Below, piece after piece: positions 52,098-60,349 of a stretch of 64,000 nucleotides of DNA. Origin of the DNA: Picochlorum sp. 'celeri' (Eukaryota; Chlorophyta; Trebouxiophyceae); assembly GCA_010909725.1 (NCBI GenBank), contig JAACMV010000020.1:620001-684000 (forward strand), read 5' to 3'. Position 1 is the first letter of the stretch. Each line of letters starts with the position of its first letter. The notes beneath the pieces were generated by a model. That model saw nothing but the letters and a program-made list of their open reading frames with translations. It was not told the DNA's origin and searched no databases. A program made the position numbers and the translations under genes.

Positions 52098-53498
52098 TTA
52101 CACCTGCCAATCATATTGGGGCTCTACTGCAGGCAATTGACTATGTTCCTGGGCATTGAGAATGTCATCTATCCAACCAACAACCTCATTCAAGTCCTCT
52201 ATGACCATGTTATGCTGTGAGTTCAAGCTTTCACAGAAATAGAAGTAATAATGGTGCTCAAATAGCCTCGCAGTCTCCCAGAAAACAGGCTGAAACCTTT
52301 GTGTTGGCATGAACTCCAAGAGCACTGCAGCTGGTGATGCAAACCGAATATTATACATGGCACCTCCATGTGGCCCAATCACCATTTTCACACGATCTCT
52401 CATGAAGGTGATGATGTCAACCATATCTGCGAATTGCTCTTGATCAAATACTTGAAATACCTCATCTTTCCCACGCATCCTAAGCAGTGCCTCCACTCTG
52501 TTGTTCAATTCATCCTGGTTCATAATTTGTCGACTATGCGAACGCGGCATCATCAACACAACATTTCTATCTTTTAGTGGAGTAGGTCTCCAACCAATAA
52601 GGTCGTTGAACCTCTGGCTTGTGAATGGATGAATCAGGGGTGCCCGGCAAGAAAACACCACCTTCTTTGCTACTGCACGTGAGACCCTGTGAACATGTTT
52701 TACCCGCATGATCTCATACAGTTCATTTACACGCTGTTGAGGTTCTCGTCCTGATACAATCGTGATGTTATCACCTTTGAATGAATCCTCTGCACCAAGC
52801 ATTGCCTGACTCCATATCACGGTAACCCTGTCTAAAAAGTGCTGCCAACTCCACGAGTCGGGGACTGTAGCAATCACCAAAGCCTCATATGCATCACTTA
52901 GTTCTGACACATTCACAGGATTAAGAAACTGTTTGTGAGATGCTGCTCCACCCCCCATACAAGAGTCCTCCCTCCAAAGATCTGGTGGAGGTATTCCAGT
53001 ATACTCAGCATTCTCGAAGACCAAATTCTGACCAAATTGAGCAGGATACACGGCTTTTCCCTCATCCACTTTGAGCATCATCCTGTTCTGCAAGCCAGCA
53101 TCATGCATCACAGCTTCCACCCATTTCTCCTTTTGGGTCTCATTTATAAATCCTGGTATAGCAAGTTTGAAAGGTCTATATACGAGCTCATGCGCAGAAA
53201 CCATATTAGATACTTTATTTATCGCCTTTAAACAAGGGGCAGACCGCGGATCAAGACCGTCACAATCAGCAACAACAATTGGAAGCCAGCCATCAGATCT
53301 TCCCCCAAGTTTGTGACTTCTGGCTTTGTGCACAGCGGCGTCGCCAGAGGAATCAGATCCATCCCCTCGAATCTCATAAACGTCTTTAAGCGTCTCGAGG
53401 CGAAACAATATGAGCACCGAAGGGACAAGAAGCAAAATGAAGATCAACAAGAAAGGCTTCTGAGGTCTGGCTTTGACTGGCTTTAGTATTTTCACCAT
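52098..53498 (-). CDS. GT61 (DUF563)-type glycosyltransferase, type II membrane protein
   Basis: Golgi enzyme family that in plants adds xylose or arabinose to N-glycans or cell-wall polymers. Single exon, about 466 residues. Short basic N-terminus (MVKILKPVKARPQKP), then a membrane anchor (FLLIFILLLVPSVLILF), a stem, and the lumenal domain. GT61 features are in the C-terminal half: VVLMMPRSHSRQIMN, DQEQFADMVDIITFMRDRVK, then VIGPHGGAMYNIRFASPAAVLLEF, the family hallmark. N-glycosylation sequons occur in NPVNVSEL and GDNITIVS. It lies inside the secreted-protein cluster and could act on those proteins, which is inference. A GTG immediately upstream is not used as start. Confidence 0.85.
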   Translation of the reverse strand: MVKILKPVKARPQKPFLLIFILLLVPSVLILFRLETLKDVYEIRGDGSDSSGDAAVHKARSHKLGGRSDGWLPIVVADCDGLDPRSAPCLKAINKVSNMVSAHELVYRPFKLAIPGFINETQKEKWVEAVMHDAGLQNRMMLKVDEGKAVYPAQFGQNLVFENAEYTGIPPPDLWREDSCMGGGAASHKQFLNPVNVSELSDAYEALVIATVPDSWSWQHFLDRVTVIWSQAMLGAEDSFKGDNITIVSGREPQQRVNELYEIMRVKHVHRVSRAVAKKVVFSCRAPLIHPFTSQRFNDLIGWRPTPLKDRNVVLMMPRSHSRQIMNQDELNNRVEALLRMRGKDEVFQVFDQEQFADMVDIITFMRDRVKMVIGPHGGAMYNIRFASPAAVLLEFMPTQRFQPVFWETARLFEHHYYFYFCESLNSQHNMVIEDLNEVVGWIDDILNAQEHSQLPAVEPQYDWQV

Positions 53499-53958
53499 CA
53501 CGACTCTTGGCGTGTGTAGTGAAGCGAAACAATGTATTCAGTGTCAAACGGGTAGATTTATACCTGGAATACAGTATATATCACGAATACACGCATGTTT
53601 GACGCTCAACGTATCCGCCTTATCAAGACTGAATGAACAAACCATGCAACATAATGCTTCACTGGCTTTGTGTCATTTTATTGCATGTTTACAGACCACT
53701 GTGGTACCCGAATTCAGTCGAATACCCGCATAGGTGAAATTTGAATTTTGGATGGATGCGATTGAAGGATCACATCCGGTGGAACCTTCATCTGATCAAT
53801 CCTAGACTGTTATGCCAGATGGCAAATTCTCAGGCGATGCTGATGCCAGAAAATCGATCTGATCCCTGATAGATAGCAGAGATGCAGCCGGGTTTTGCAT
53901 TATTAAATAATATTTTCAATTCTTGGTGACTCGAATCGCTTCCAGAAACACTTTAAAG
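53499..53958. other. Intergenic between GT61 and the WDHDDKP repeat gene
   Basis: 460 bp between divergent genes. It has a GAAATTTGAATTTTGG motif at about 53739 and a TATTAAATAATATT stretch at about 53898, about 60 bp before the next ATG, which could serve as a TATA region. No gene is supported. Confidence 0.4.
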
Positions 53959-54484
53959 ATGTTCTACTACGTGTGCTTGGTGCTTATGCTTGTGATGGCA
54001 GCAGGTATGTTGTGGTAGAGGTTCTGCAGCCTGCAGGGCACAACAAGGAATGGTCCTTGTGTGTGCAGATGCATGCTTCTATGTGATTCATATACGTTGT
54101 GCTTACCATGATGCTCATGCGATTCGACCGTGATGTATGTATGCAGTTGATGCTCGCGCCGCCAGGGAGTTGACTGGCTTGAAGTACAAGGGTTATACCA
54201 AGTCGTGGAAGTATGGCTTGAAGAACAAGGTCTGGGACCATGATGACAAGCCAGCATTCAAGACGGGGCATGTCTGGAAGAACAAGGTCTGGGACCATGA
54301 TGACAAGCCAGCATTCAAGAAGGGGTATATCTGGAAGAACAAGGTCTGGGACCATGATGACAAGCCAGCATTCAAGAAGGGGCATGTCTGGAAGAACAAG
54401 GTCTGGGACCACGATGACAAGCCAGCATTCAAGAATTGGTATGGAAAGAAGGTCTATGGAAAGAAGTACTATGGAAAGAAATAG
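53959..54484 (+). CDS. Small secreted protein with four 19-residue WDHDDKP repeats
   Basis: Exons 53959-54004 and 54147-54484; intron 54005-54146 (142 bp, GTATGT donor, ATGCAG acceptor), phase 1. Product about 127 residues. Signal peptide MFYYVCLVLMLVMAA, then VDA with likely cleavage before RAARELTG. After a linker (LKYKGYTKSWKYG) come four near-perfect copies of KNKVWDHDDKPAFKKGHVW. The tail is WYGKKVYGKKYYGKK, three YGKK-type units. The mature chain is rich in Lys, Trp, Asp, His and Tyr and has no cysteine. No known family is recognised. WDHDDKP could bind metal ions, and the Tyr/Lys tail recalls adhesive proteins; both are analogies. The signal-peptide exon and the AR..AR start match the gene at 51202. 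Confidence 0.72.
54221..54448 (+). repeat. 57-bp coding tandem repeat, four copies
   Basis: Copies start at 54221, 54278, 54335 and 54392. They are almost identical at nucleotide level, differing at a few bases (for example ACG/AAG and CAT/TAT codons). This indicates recent expansion by slippage or unequal crossing over. Confidence 0.9.
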
Positions 54485-55039
54485 TGGACCATACATGCGC
54501 GTACTTGGAATATCATACCATACCCTCCACCCCATTGACCTTTGCAGCAGCACCCATGCACACCCTGTATTCATACATCATCACACATGTTCCACACGGA
54601 CATGTGATTCTGGCCCTCTTCCGGGTTGATCCCTCTGCAAAAGAGGCTCATTTTTGAACCATGTAACGCACATATCGTAGATCACAACAATATCCCAGCC
54701 AGATCATGGCTGGCCACCATCCACCATGCATGATCACATGCCTCTCCATGCTATTATTGCATGCGAAGGCATCGCGCGAGGCGATCCATTCCAGCAATCC
54801 CGTGTAAACCTGATCCCCAGGTAACCCCATGCATCAGCATAATCCCTACTATATTCGGGATCATCCAAGTACCCTGCATGTGCGTGCCTCGATCTGTCCG
54901 AGAAAGCATACGTGTAAAATGATCAGATCGCCTTTGCCAATGCTGTCAGACTCGTCATGGCACATCATAGTCTGGAAACTCAATAGTCAGTAAATCACTC
55001 TTACAAGAGCATTATCAATTCGATATTCATTTTTAAATC
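54485..55039. other. Intergenic between two cluster genes
   Basis: 555 bp between two same-direction genes. Frames are short; no repeats or RNA genes are recognised. It probably contains the promoter of the gene at 55040. Confidence 0.35.
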
Positions 55040-56073
55040 ATGAAGACTGTATTCAGTGTCTTGCTTGTCGCTCTTTTCGCCGGAGCAGGTATGAGCTTGC
55101 CAGAAATTCCACCACACTGACTGGTCGGCAGTCGTCGATTGCTGTGGGCGCTGATATCAACAACGTATCTCTAACAACCATGTCCGTCTTCTGTTGTCTG
55201 CAGTTGCTCCAACCAACGCCACTTTCACTGTACGATTATTGGTTTCTGACTAACCCTGTCCATTCACCCGCGGACGTGCGGGTGGGGTGTTCCTCCTTTG
55301 GTGGCGGTCGCTTCCCGCCCTGCTGGAATTCCCGCCGCCACGTGTCAAAACCTTTGACCGATTGGTATATAACAGTGTGATTATTCTTGCGTGTGCAGCA
55401 TGGAGGACCAACTCCAGAGTACTTTGGTGACTTCATCGAGAGAATGGAGGCCATCCACGCCGAAGCAAAGGCCAACCTTGCTCCATTGGTCAACATCACC
55501 GGTGAGTACATTATTGATGCTCTTGAGGCATTCCAGAACCTCACTGAGGCTGCTGTAGCATCAAAGAAGGCTCGCTCTATGATGAAGGGAGCCAAGGTGG
55601 ACTGGGCATCCAGAGTTGACGAGATTGTTGCTGCTGCCAACGAGAAGGCTGATGCTATTTTGGCAACTGCCGAGGCCAAGATGGATTCCGTCAGTGCCTC
55701 TTGGGAAGGAAAGCACGCCGAGTATGACGTCGAGGCAAAGATCGAGGAGCTTAGAGTGTCCTTCGAAGAGACCATGGCCACATTCCTGGGTGCCTTCAAG
55801 CACACCAAGACTGGAAGACGTCTTTCCGGAATGTCCAAGAACCACACCATGGCATTCGAGGAGACCAAGGCTAAGATTGAGTCCATGATTGATGGATGGA
55901 CCCCAACGTGGGAGAAAAAGAGCTTCACTCACTCATGGGCCCCACTTCCAGAGTTTGACTTTGCAGGACAGTTGGAGTCCAAGAGCGCCGAGCTCGAGGC
56001 CAAGCTCTCTGATGCCAAGGCCAACATTGCCAAGGCCCACGAGAGCTGGAGCATGAAGTTAAAGCAGGAGTAA
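55040..56073 (+). CDS. Secreted charged helical (coiled-coil) protein
   Basis: Three exons: 55040-55088, 55204-55229 (26 nt) and 55399-56073; introns 55089-55203 (115 bp, phase 1) and 55230-55398 (169 bp). Product about 249 residues. Signal peptide MKTVFSVLLVALFAGA, then VAPTNA with cleavage probably before TFTHGG. The mature chain is mainly Ala/Glu/Lys helix (AEAKANLAPLVNITGEYIID, EIVAAANEKADAILATAEAK) with heptad-like spacing. Sequons include NIT, NLT and NHT. A Trp-rich stretch (GWTPTWEKKSFTHSW) near residue 190 breaks the helix. No known family is recognised. The middle exon is a microexon. Codon bias is strong. It shares its interrupted signal peptide with three neighbours. Confidence 0.75.
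55265..55341. repeat. GC-rich block with two inverted repeats in intron 2
   Basis: Within the second intron of the secreted helical protein gene lie CACCCGC-GGACGT-GCGGGTG (55265-55284) and a second pair, GTGGCGG (55301-55307) with CCGCCAC (55335-55341). Between them are TTCCCGCC and TTCCCGCCG (E2F-like), and a CACGTG ends the block. The base composition contrasts with the A/T-rich introns elsewhere. It may be a regulatory block or a structured RNA. Confidence 0.5.
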
Positions 56074-56253
56074 AGCAGTAAATGAATACGCATATTTCCC
56101 TGTCCATAGACGATACGCGTTTTACCCGCCCCGATGACACATGCATATACCCCTGTCCATCCACATTCAGATTTGACCGTGCTTGAACATACTACTATTC
56201 ATTCATCTTCTTGAAATAATATTACTTTTGAATTATACTATATATATATAATA

Positions 56254-57023
56254 TCACCAAGGCCCAGCAGCCTTTCCTTCGCTGCGAAGCTGTTTCAACA
56301 CACTAGCAGTCTCAATGGCAGTGACTGCAGCCTCCCCACCTTTATTCCCAACTTTACCGCCTGCTCTATCCAATGCCTGCTCCATGGTATCGCACGTCAA
56401 CACTCCAAAAATAACTGGCACACCAGAGTCTGTCGATGCTCCTAATACGCCTGACGTGGCGCCATTCACAACGGCATCATAATGCGCGGTGGCTCCCCTC
56501 ACCACCACACCAATAGCAATCACAGCATCATATGCCCCTGACTTGGCCATTGATTTCGCCACCACAGGAAGTTCAAAACTTCCTGGAACCCACACAACAT
56601 CAACATCCTCTCGTGATACGCCATGTCGTTCGAAATCCTCCAGCGCACCCTCCAGCAGAAGCTTTGTCACCAGGTCATTAAACCTGCCGACGACAATGCC
56701 AAATTTCAGACCAGTCCCCACCAAGCTTCCCTGGTACGCTGATTTTGACGCCATAGCACACACGCCTGTATGAAATAGAGATACTCAATCAGCGTCTATG
56801 GCGCATCATTCGGCCAAAAGAAAAACATACCTTGGCGTACTGTCCCTCTGCGAACAGCAGGCATGACTGTATTAGGCAAACTACCACTGCCATACCCATT
56901 AAATTGTTTCGATGAGTGAATTGGAACACATCGGGGTTGAATGCCAGAAGATACGGCTACTGGTCTGGCATGGCACCCAATAATGGTCGACTGACTTGTC
57001 CCCACAGAACGGATCGTCATCAT
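56254..57023 (-). CDS. 6,7-dimethyl-8-ribityllumazine synthase, plastid
   Basis: Penultimate step of riboflavin synthesis: condenses the ribityl-aminouracil with dihydroxybutanone phosphate. Exons 57023-56831 and 56765-56254; intron 56766-56830 (65 bp, GTATGT donor, TACAG acceptor), phase 1. Product about 234 residues. The first exon is a transit peptide (Ser/Arg/Val/Pro-rich, no acid). The mature enzyme has [54 protein letters not shown] with the catalytic His, and [20 protein letters not shown]. It ends with KAAGPW. Length and motifs are normal. Confidence 0.93.
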
Positions 57024-57226
57024 GCTTGTGTGATGTGTACTATTTATTTTAAAAAACAATTTCGATGATTTATATTGATAAATCCATGCCATTGGATGGA
57101 TCCCTATCAATAATAATAATCCAATCCCATCGAAGGACGAAACGCATCCATCTTTCGGTGGTGAAACAAATGATACTGCAGGAGACCAAATGTCACTTTA
57201 AATGTACATTATTTCATTGACTCGAC

Positions 57227-58387
57227 ATGAAAATCAACGATACAGAATATTGTAACCTTGAAGATCTGGAGAAGGATGCGTATCCTTTGATAGAAAGGTC
57301 GGCATTGGGTTACTTGTGTTCAGGTTCTGAGAACGAGGCCACGCTACGATGGAATAGAACCCAGTTTGAGCAGTACATGTTCATCCCGCGGGTGCTGGTG
57401 GATGTGTCATCTGTAACAACAGAATGCACGATACTTGGAACACGGTACCCCAGTCCAGTGATCATTGCACCAATGGCTATGCAGAAATTGGTGCACCCGT
57501 CAGGTGGAGAGGTGGACATGAGCAAGGGAGCACAGCAGTTTCGTGCCCCCATGATTCTGTCCACCATGTCAACCAGTCGTATGGAGGACGTTGTTATGAC
57601 GGGGAATGATCACTTGTATTTTCAGCTGTATTGTTTGAAAGATCGATCCATCACAGAGAGAATGGTTCATGATGCAGAGAGCATGGGCTTTCAGGGATTG
57701 GTTGTGACTGTGGATGCAGCACGGCTGGGGAAAAGAGAGGCAGACGAACGACAAACATTCACGCTTCCAGATTCGTTGTCACTGGAAATTTTGAAAAAGT
57801 ATGGCATCACTGACGGGTCTCAAAGTTCTTCACACCATTCACAGCAGCTGCAGAGTAAATTTGGAAGCACATTCAGTTCCCTCATCGATGATTCCTTAAC
57901 CTGGGAAATTATCCCTTGGTTACGCTCAATCACATCCATGCCCATTATTCTCAAAGGGATTCTGTCGAGGGCCGATGCCATCAAAGCTGTCCATCACTAC
58001 AAGGTTGATGGCATCATTGTCTCCAACCATGGTGGCAGGCAGTTGGACTATGCAGTGCCAACCCTGACATCCTTGAGGGAGATTGCTCCCATTGCCAAAA
58101 ATAAAGTCGCTCTGTGGGTCGATGGAGGAATTCGGCGAGGAACGGATGTCGTCAAGTGTCTCTGTTTGGGAGCAGATGCTGTCCTGGTTGGTAGACCATT
58201 TCTATGGGCTCTCTGCCTTGGAGGAGACAAGGGTGTCTATGAGGCATTGACATCACTTCAACAGGATATCGAAAGAACCATGGCTCTCTTGGGATGTTGT
58301 ACTATCCGAGATCTGTACGCATGCAGACGAGGGTTGTTCCGAAGGGGTCTTTCTCAATACCTTGCCCATCAAAAGATGGGTGGTTGA
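57227..58387 (+). CDS. FMN-dependent (S)-2-hydroxyacid oxidase, possibly lactate-type
   Basis: Family of glycolate oxidase and L-lactate oxidase. Single exon, 386 residues. FMN and catalytic features: Tyr in GYLCSG (Y29), PVIIAPMAMQK, YFQLYCLKDR, TVDAARLGKREAD, IILKGI, and SNHGGRQLDY with the catalytic His and Arg. Compared with spinach glycolate oxidase, the residues matching Thr78 and Trp108 are Met83 and Met114. Substitutions at the same sites distinguish the Nostoc lactate oxidase from plant glycolate oxidase. There is no C-terminal SRL-type PTS1 (it ends KMGG) and no clear N-terminal signal, so the location may be cytosolic. A loop of about 25 residues around GSQSSSHHSQQ is poorly conserved. 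Confidence 0.88.
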   Translation: MKINDTEYCNLEDLEKDAYPLIERSALGYLCSGSENEATLRWNRTQFEQYMFIPRVLVDVSSVTTECTILGTRYPSPVIIAPMAMQKLVHPSGGEVDMSKGAQQFRAPMILSTMSTSRMEDVVMTGNDHLYFQLYCLKDRSITERMVHDAESMGFQGLVVTVDAARLGKREADERQTFTLPDSLSLEILKKYGITDGSQSSSHHSQQLQSKFGSTFSSLIDDSLTWEIIPWLRSITSMPIILKGILSRADAIKAVHHYKVDGIIVSNHGGRQLDYAVPTLTSLREIAPIAKNKVALWVDGGIRRGTDVVKCLCLGADAVLVGRPFLWALCLGGDKGVYEALTSLQQDIERTMALLGCCTIRDLYACRRGLFRRGLSQYLAHQKMGG

Positions 58388-58465
58388 GAATACCTCATCA
58401 GCTGTGTTCATGAGAGAATTCATCTCATCCATAAAATTCCTTCAGAATTGTAATAGTAATACATA

Positions 58466-59413
58466 ATGTTGCAGTCTGTCCGAGTTTTTTCCAGTTTTCC
58501 TGTCATTGTGGCTCACAGGCCCGATTGTCGTCAGAAAACACCCCGAGCGACTGGAAATGACGATACTCCGGAATCATCCAATGCATTTCCTCAACAAGAT
58601 TATGGGGCAGTTGATGTAGTAAATTATGGTGGTAGACTTCCAGATAGAAGGCGATTGCTCGTTGGGACAAGTTCTGCTGCTGCAATAGCCCTGGGGGGAA
58701 ACTTGTTTGGTTTGACGAGTGGGTTGCTTGGTCTGGATGGAGGATCGACGGCTAGAAACTTGAGATTAGATGTTTTGTTTCCGATTAAAGGCTATAAGCG
58801 CTGCGTGGATTACCAAAATGGATATGAGTTTATCTATCCTGATTTTTGGTTGGCTGACCAACGTCTGTATCGGCGGTACGCAGAGCGCATTGAACGGCAA
58901 AAGCCACTCGATCTTCCTCCGATCAACCCATCTTCTTCAAAAAGACGACAGGGTATGACAAAATACGACCCAGTTGCTGGGTTTGGGCCTCCAAAAGGGA
59001 CTGGTGAAGACAACATGAGTGTTATCGTTGCTCCAATAACCAAAGGGTTTCGAGTGTCTGATCTCGGGGATCCGCCGGCAGCGTCAGAGAAATTTCTAGG
59101 CACAACGATTGCTCCAAAAGGTAGTGATAAAGTTGCTGAATTGTTGGATAGTGGGTCGAGAATGACAGCGCATGGGGACTTGGTGTATTGGTTTGAGTTT
59201 ACTGTTGAAAAGGTTTCTGGGGAGAAGCGATGGAAGCGACACAATCTTGCAATTGTTGGGGCAAAGAATGATGTATTATATACGTTCAACGCACAATGCA
59301 GTGAGTCGAGATGGGCTTCATTACAGGAGCAGTACAGGACTGCTGCAGACTCGTTTGACATGCTTCCGACCAAGGAGTCTTTGCTGAATGCAGATTTTCC
59401 TGAATCTCTCTAA
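58466..59413 (+). CDS. Thylakoid-lumen PsbP-domain protein
   Basis: PsbP-like or PPD-family lumen protein. Single exon, 315 residues. Bipartite targeting: a Ser/Arg/Thr-rich transit part, then DRRRLLVGTSSAAAIALGG with a twin arginine, suggesting Tat transport. The PsbP fold has NGYEFIYPDFWLADQRLYRR, NMSVIVAPITKGFRVSDLG, TAHGDLVYWFEFTVE, RHNLAIVGAKNDVLYTFNAQ, and the closing WASLQEQYRTAADSFDML. It is not the canonical PsbP of the oxygen-evolving complex; the Lys/Pro-rich insertion at about 150-175 argues for a PPD relative. The exact PPD member cannot be fixed by eye. Confidence 0.85.
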   Translation: MLQSVRVFSSFPVIVAHRPDCRQKTPRATGNDDTPESSNAFPQQDYGAVDVVNYGGRLPDRRRLLVGTSSAAAIALGGNLFGLTSGLLGLDGGSTARNLRLDVLFPIKGYKRCVDYQNGYEFIYPDFWLADQRLYRRYAERIERQKPLDLPPINPSSSKRRQGMTKYDPVAGFGPPKGTGEDNMSVIVAPITKGFRVSDLGDPPAASEKFLGTTIAPKGSDKVAELLDSGSRMTAHGDLVYWFEFTVEKVSGEKRWKRHNLAIVGAKNDVLYTFNAQCSESRWASLQEQYRTAADSFDMLPTKESLLNADFPESL

Positions 59414-59486
59414 TTTTCATCCAATGTGTACACATGTAGCCTCTCTATAGTATTATAAAACATGCATACTCATCATTGATGCTTCA

Positions 59487-60002
59487 TCAATCATCATCAT
59501 CATCATCATCATCCAGATATTGAATGATTCTTCTGTTTTGTACTCGTTGAAGATGAGGAGGCAGCTCATCCTCATCAGATGATGCCGAATCCGAATCCGT
59601 CTCTGAACCCACCTCTAGCTCCTGAAACATCGTAGAGACATCCTCGGGAGTACTAAAACGCGATGGCCATACATCCTCACCGTCCTTTTTCAACGTCTTC
59701 AAGTATTTCACATCATCCTTGAGAAGCACCCTCACAATCTCCCCAGTGAAAAAACGCTCCCCCTCCTCCTCCTCATCCCTCACCGCCTTGACAATCACAA
59801 AACTCCCTTTTCGAATCCAAATCTTCTTATGAAACCGTGCCGGTAGGATGACCAACGCCGTATGCCCATCCGGCAGCTCGACATCTATTTTATTACTCCC
59901 CCTACTCCCCAAAGCCTTACAAATATGCTCATCCTCCCCAGGAGGCTCAGCATACTCTTGCAAAGCACTCTTTATCACATGATTCCTCTTACTTCCACCC
60001 AT
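59487..60002 (-). CDS. EIF1AD: EIF1AD-type S1/OB-fold protein
   Basis: Relative of translation factor eIF1A thought to act in the nucleus or in 40S maturation. Single exon, 171 residues. The OB fold comes first: HICKALGSRGSNKIDVELPD, ALVILPARFHKKIWIRKGSF, VIVKAV. The second half is acidic (ETDSDSASSDEDELPP) and ends in eight Asp coded by a GAT repeat at 59490-59513. PARFHKKIWIRKGSFVIV is the EIF1AD signature. It is divergent from DRP5B. Confidence 0.88.
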   Translation of the reverse strand: MGGSKRNHVIKSALQEYAEPPGEDEHICKALGSRGSNKIDVELPDGHTALVILPARFHKKIWIRKGSFVIVKAVRDEEEEGERFFTGEIVRVLLKDDVKYLKTLKKDGEDVWPSRFSTPEDVSTMFQELEVGSETDSDSASSDEDELPPHLQRVQNRRIIQYLDDDDDDDD

Positions 60003-60349
60003 GATTGTGTATTCTAGCGGTGTCTATGGCAGTCATGGTCTACAGCGCATGCTGCATTCAGTTTCGATGCACCGTACCAGTCGAGCTATCCCTGATCTAT
60101 CGGCCTGAGGGAAGAGTGCTATTGCTTTTTGAGCACCTTGATTGATAATACTAGTACTACATTGCGCACGAAGATGCGTTATTTGCGGCATTGCCAGCTG
60201 ACCTGCAGGTTCTGCTCCGTAAATAAACATATAGAAAATATTTTCAAATTCTCCCTGGGCATCCGAGATACGATCTATGTGAAAATAAGCCCTCATCCGG
60301 GCGTATTCCAATCTACTTTTTTTCCTATAAGAATAAAAGTATTACAAAT
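60003..60349. promoter_or_regulatory. Divergent promoter region of EIF1AD and DRP5B
   Basis: 347 bp. A tRNA-like A-box pattern on the minus strand (TAGCTCGACTGG at about 60082-60093) lacks a proper B-box and acceptor stem, so I do not call a tRNA. A TTTTCAAATTC motif lies at about 60240. No gene is supported. Confidence 0.35.

Noticed and set aside
60030..60110. Possible tRNA on the minus strand
   Set aside because: An A-box-like TAGCTCGACTGG is present, but the B-box is poor and too close, and no acceptor or anticodon stem pairs.
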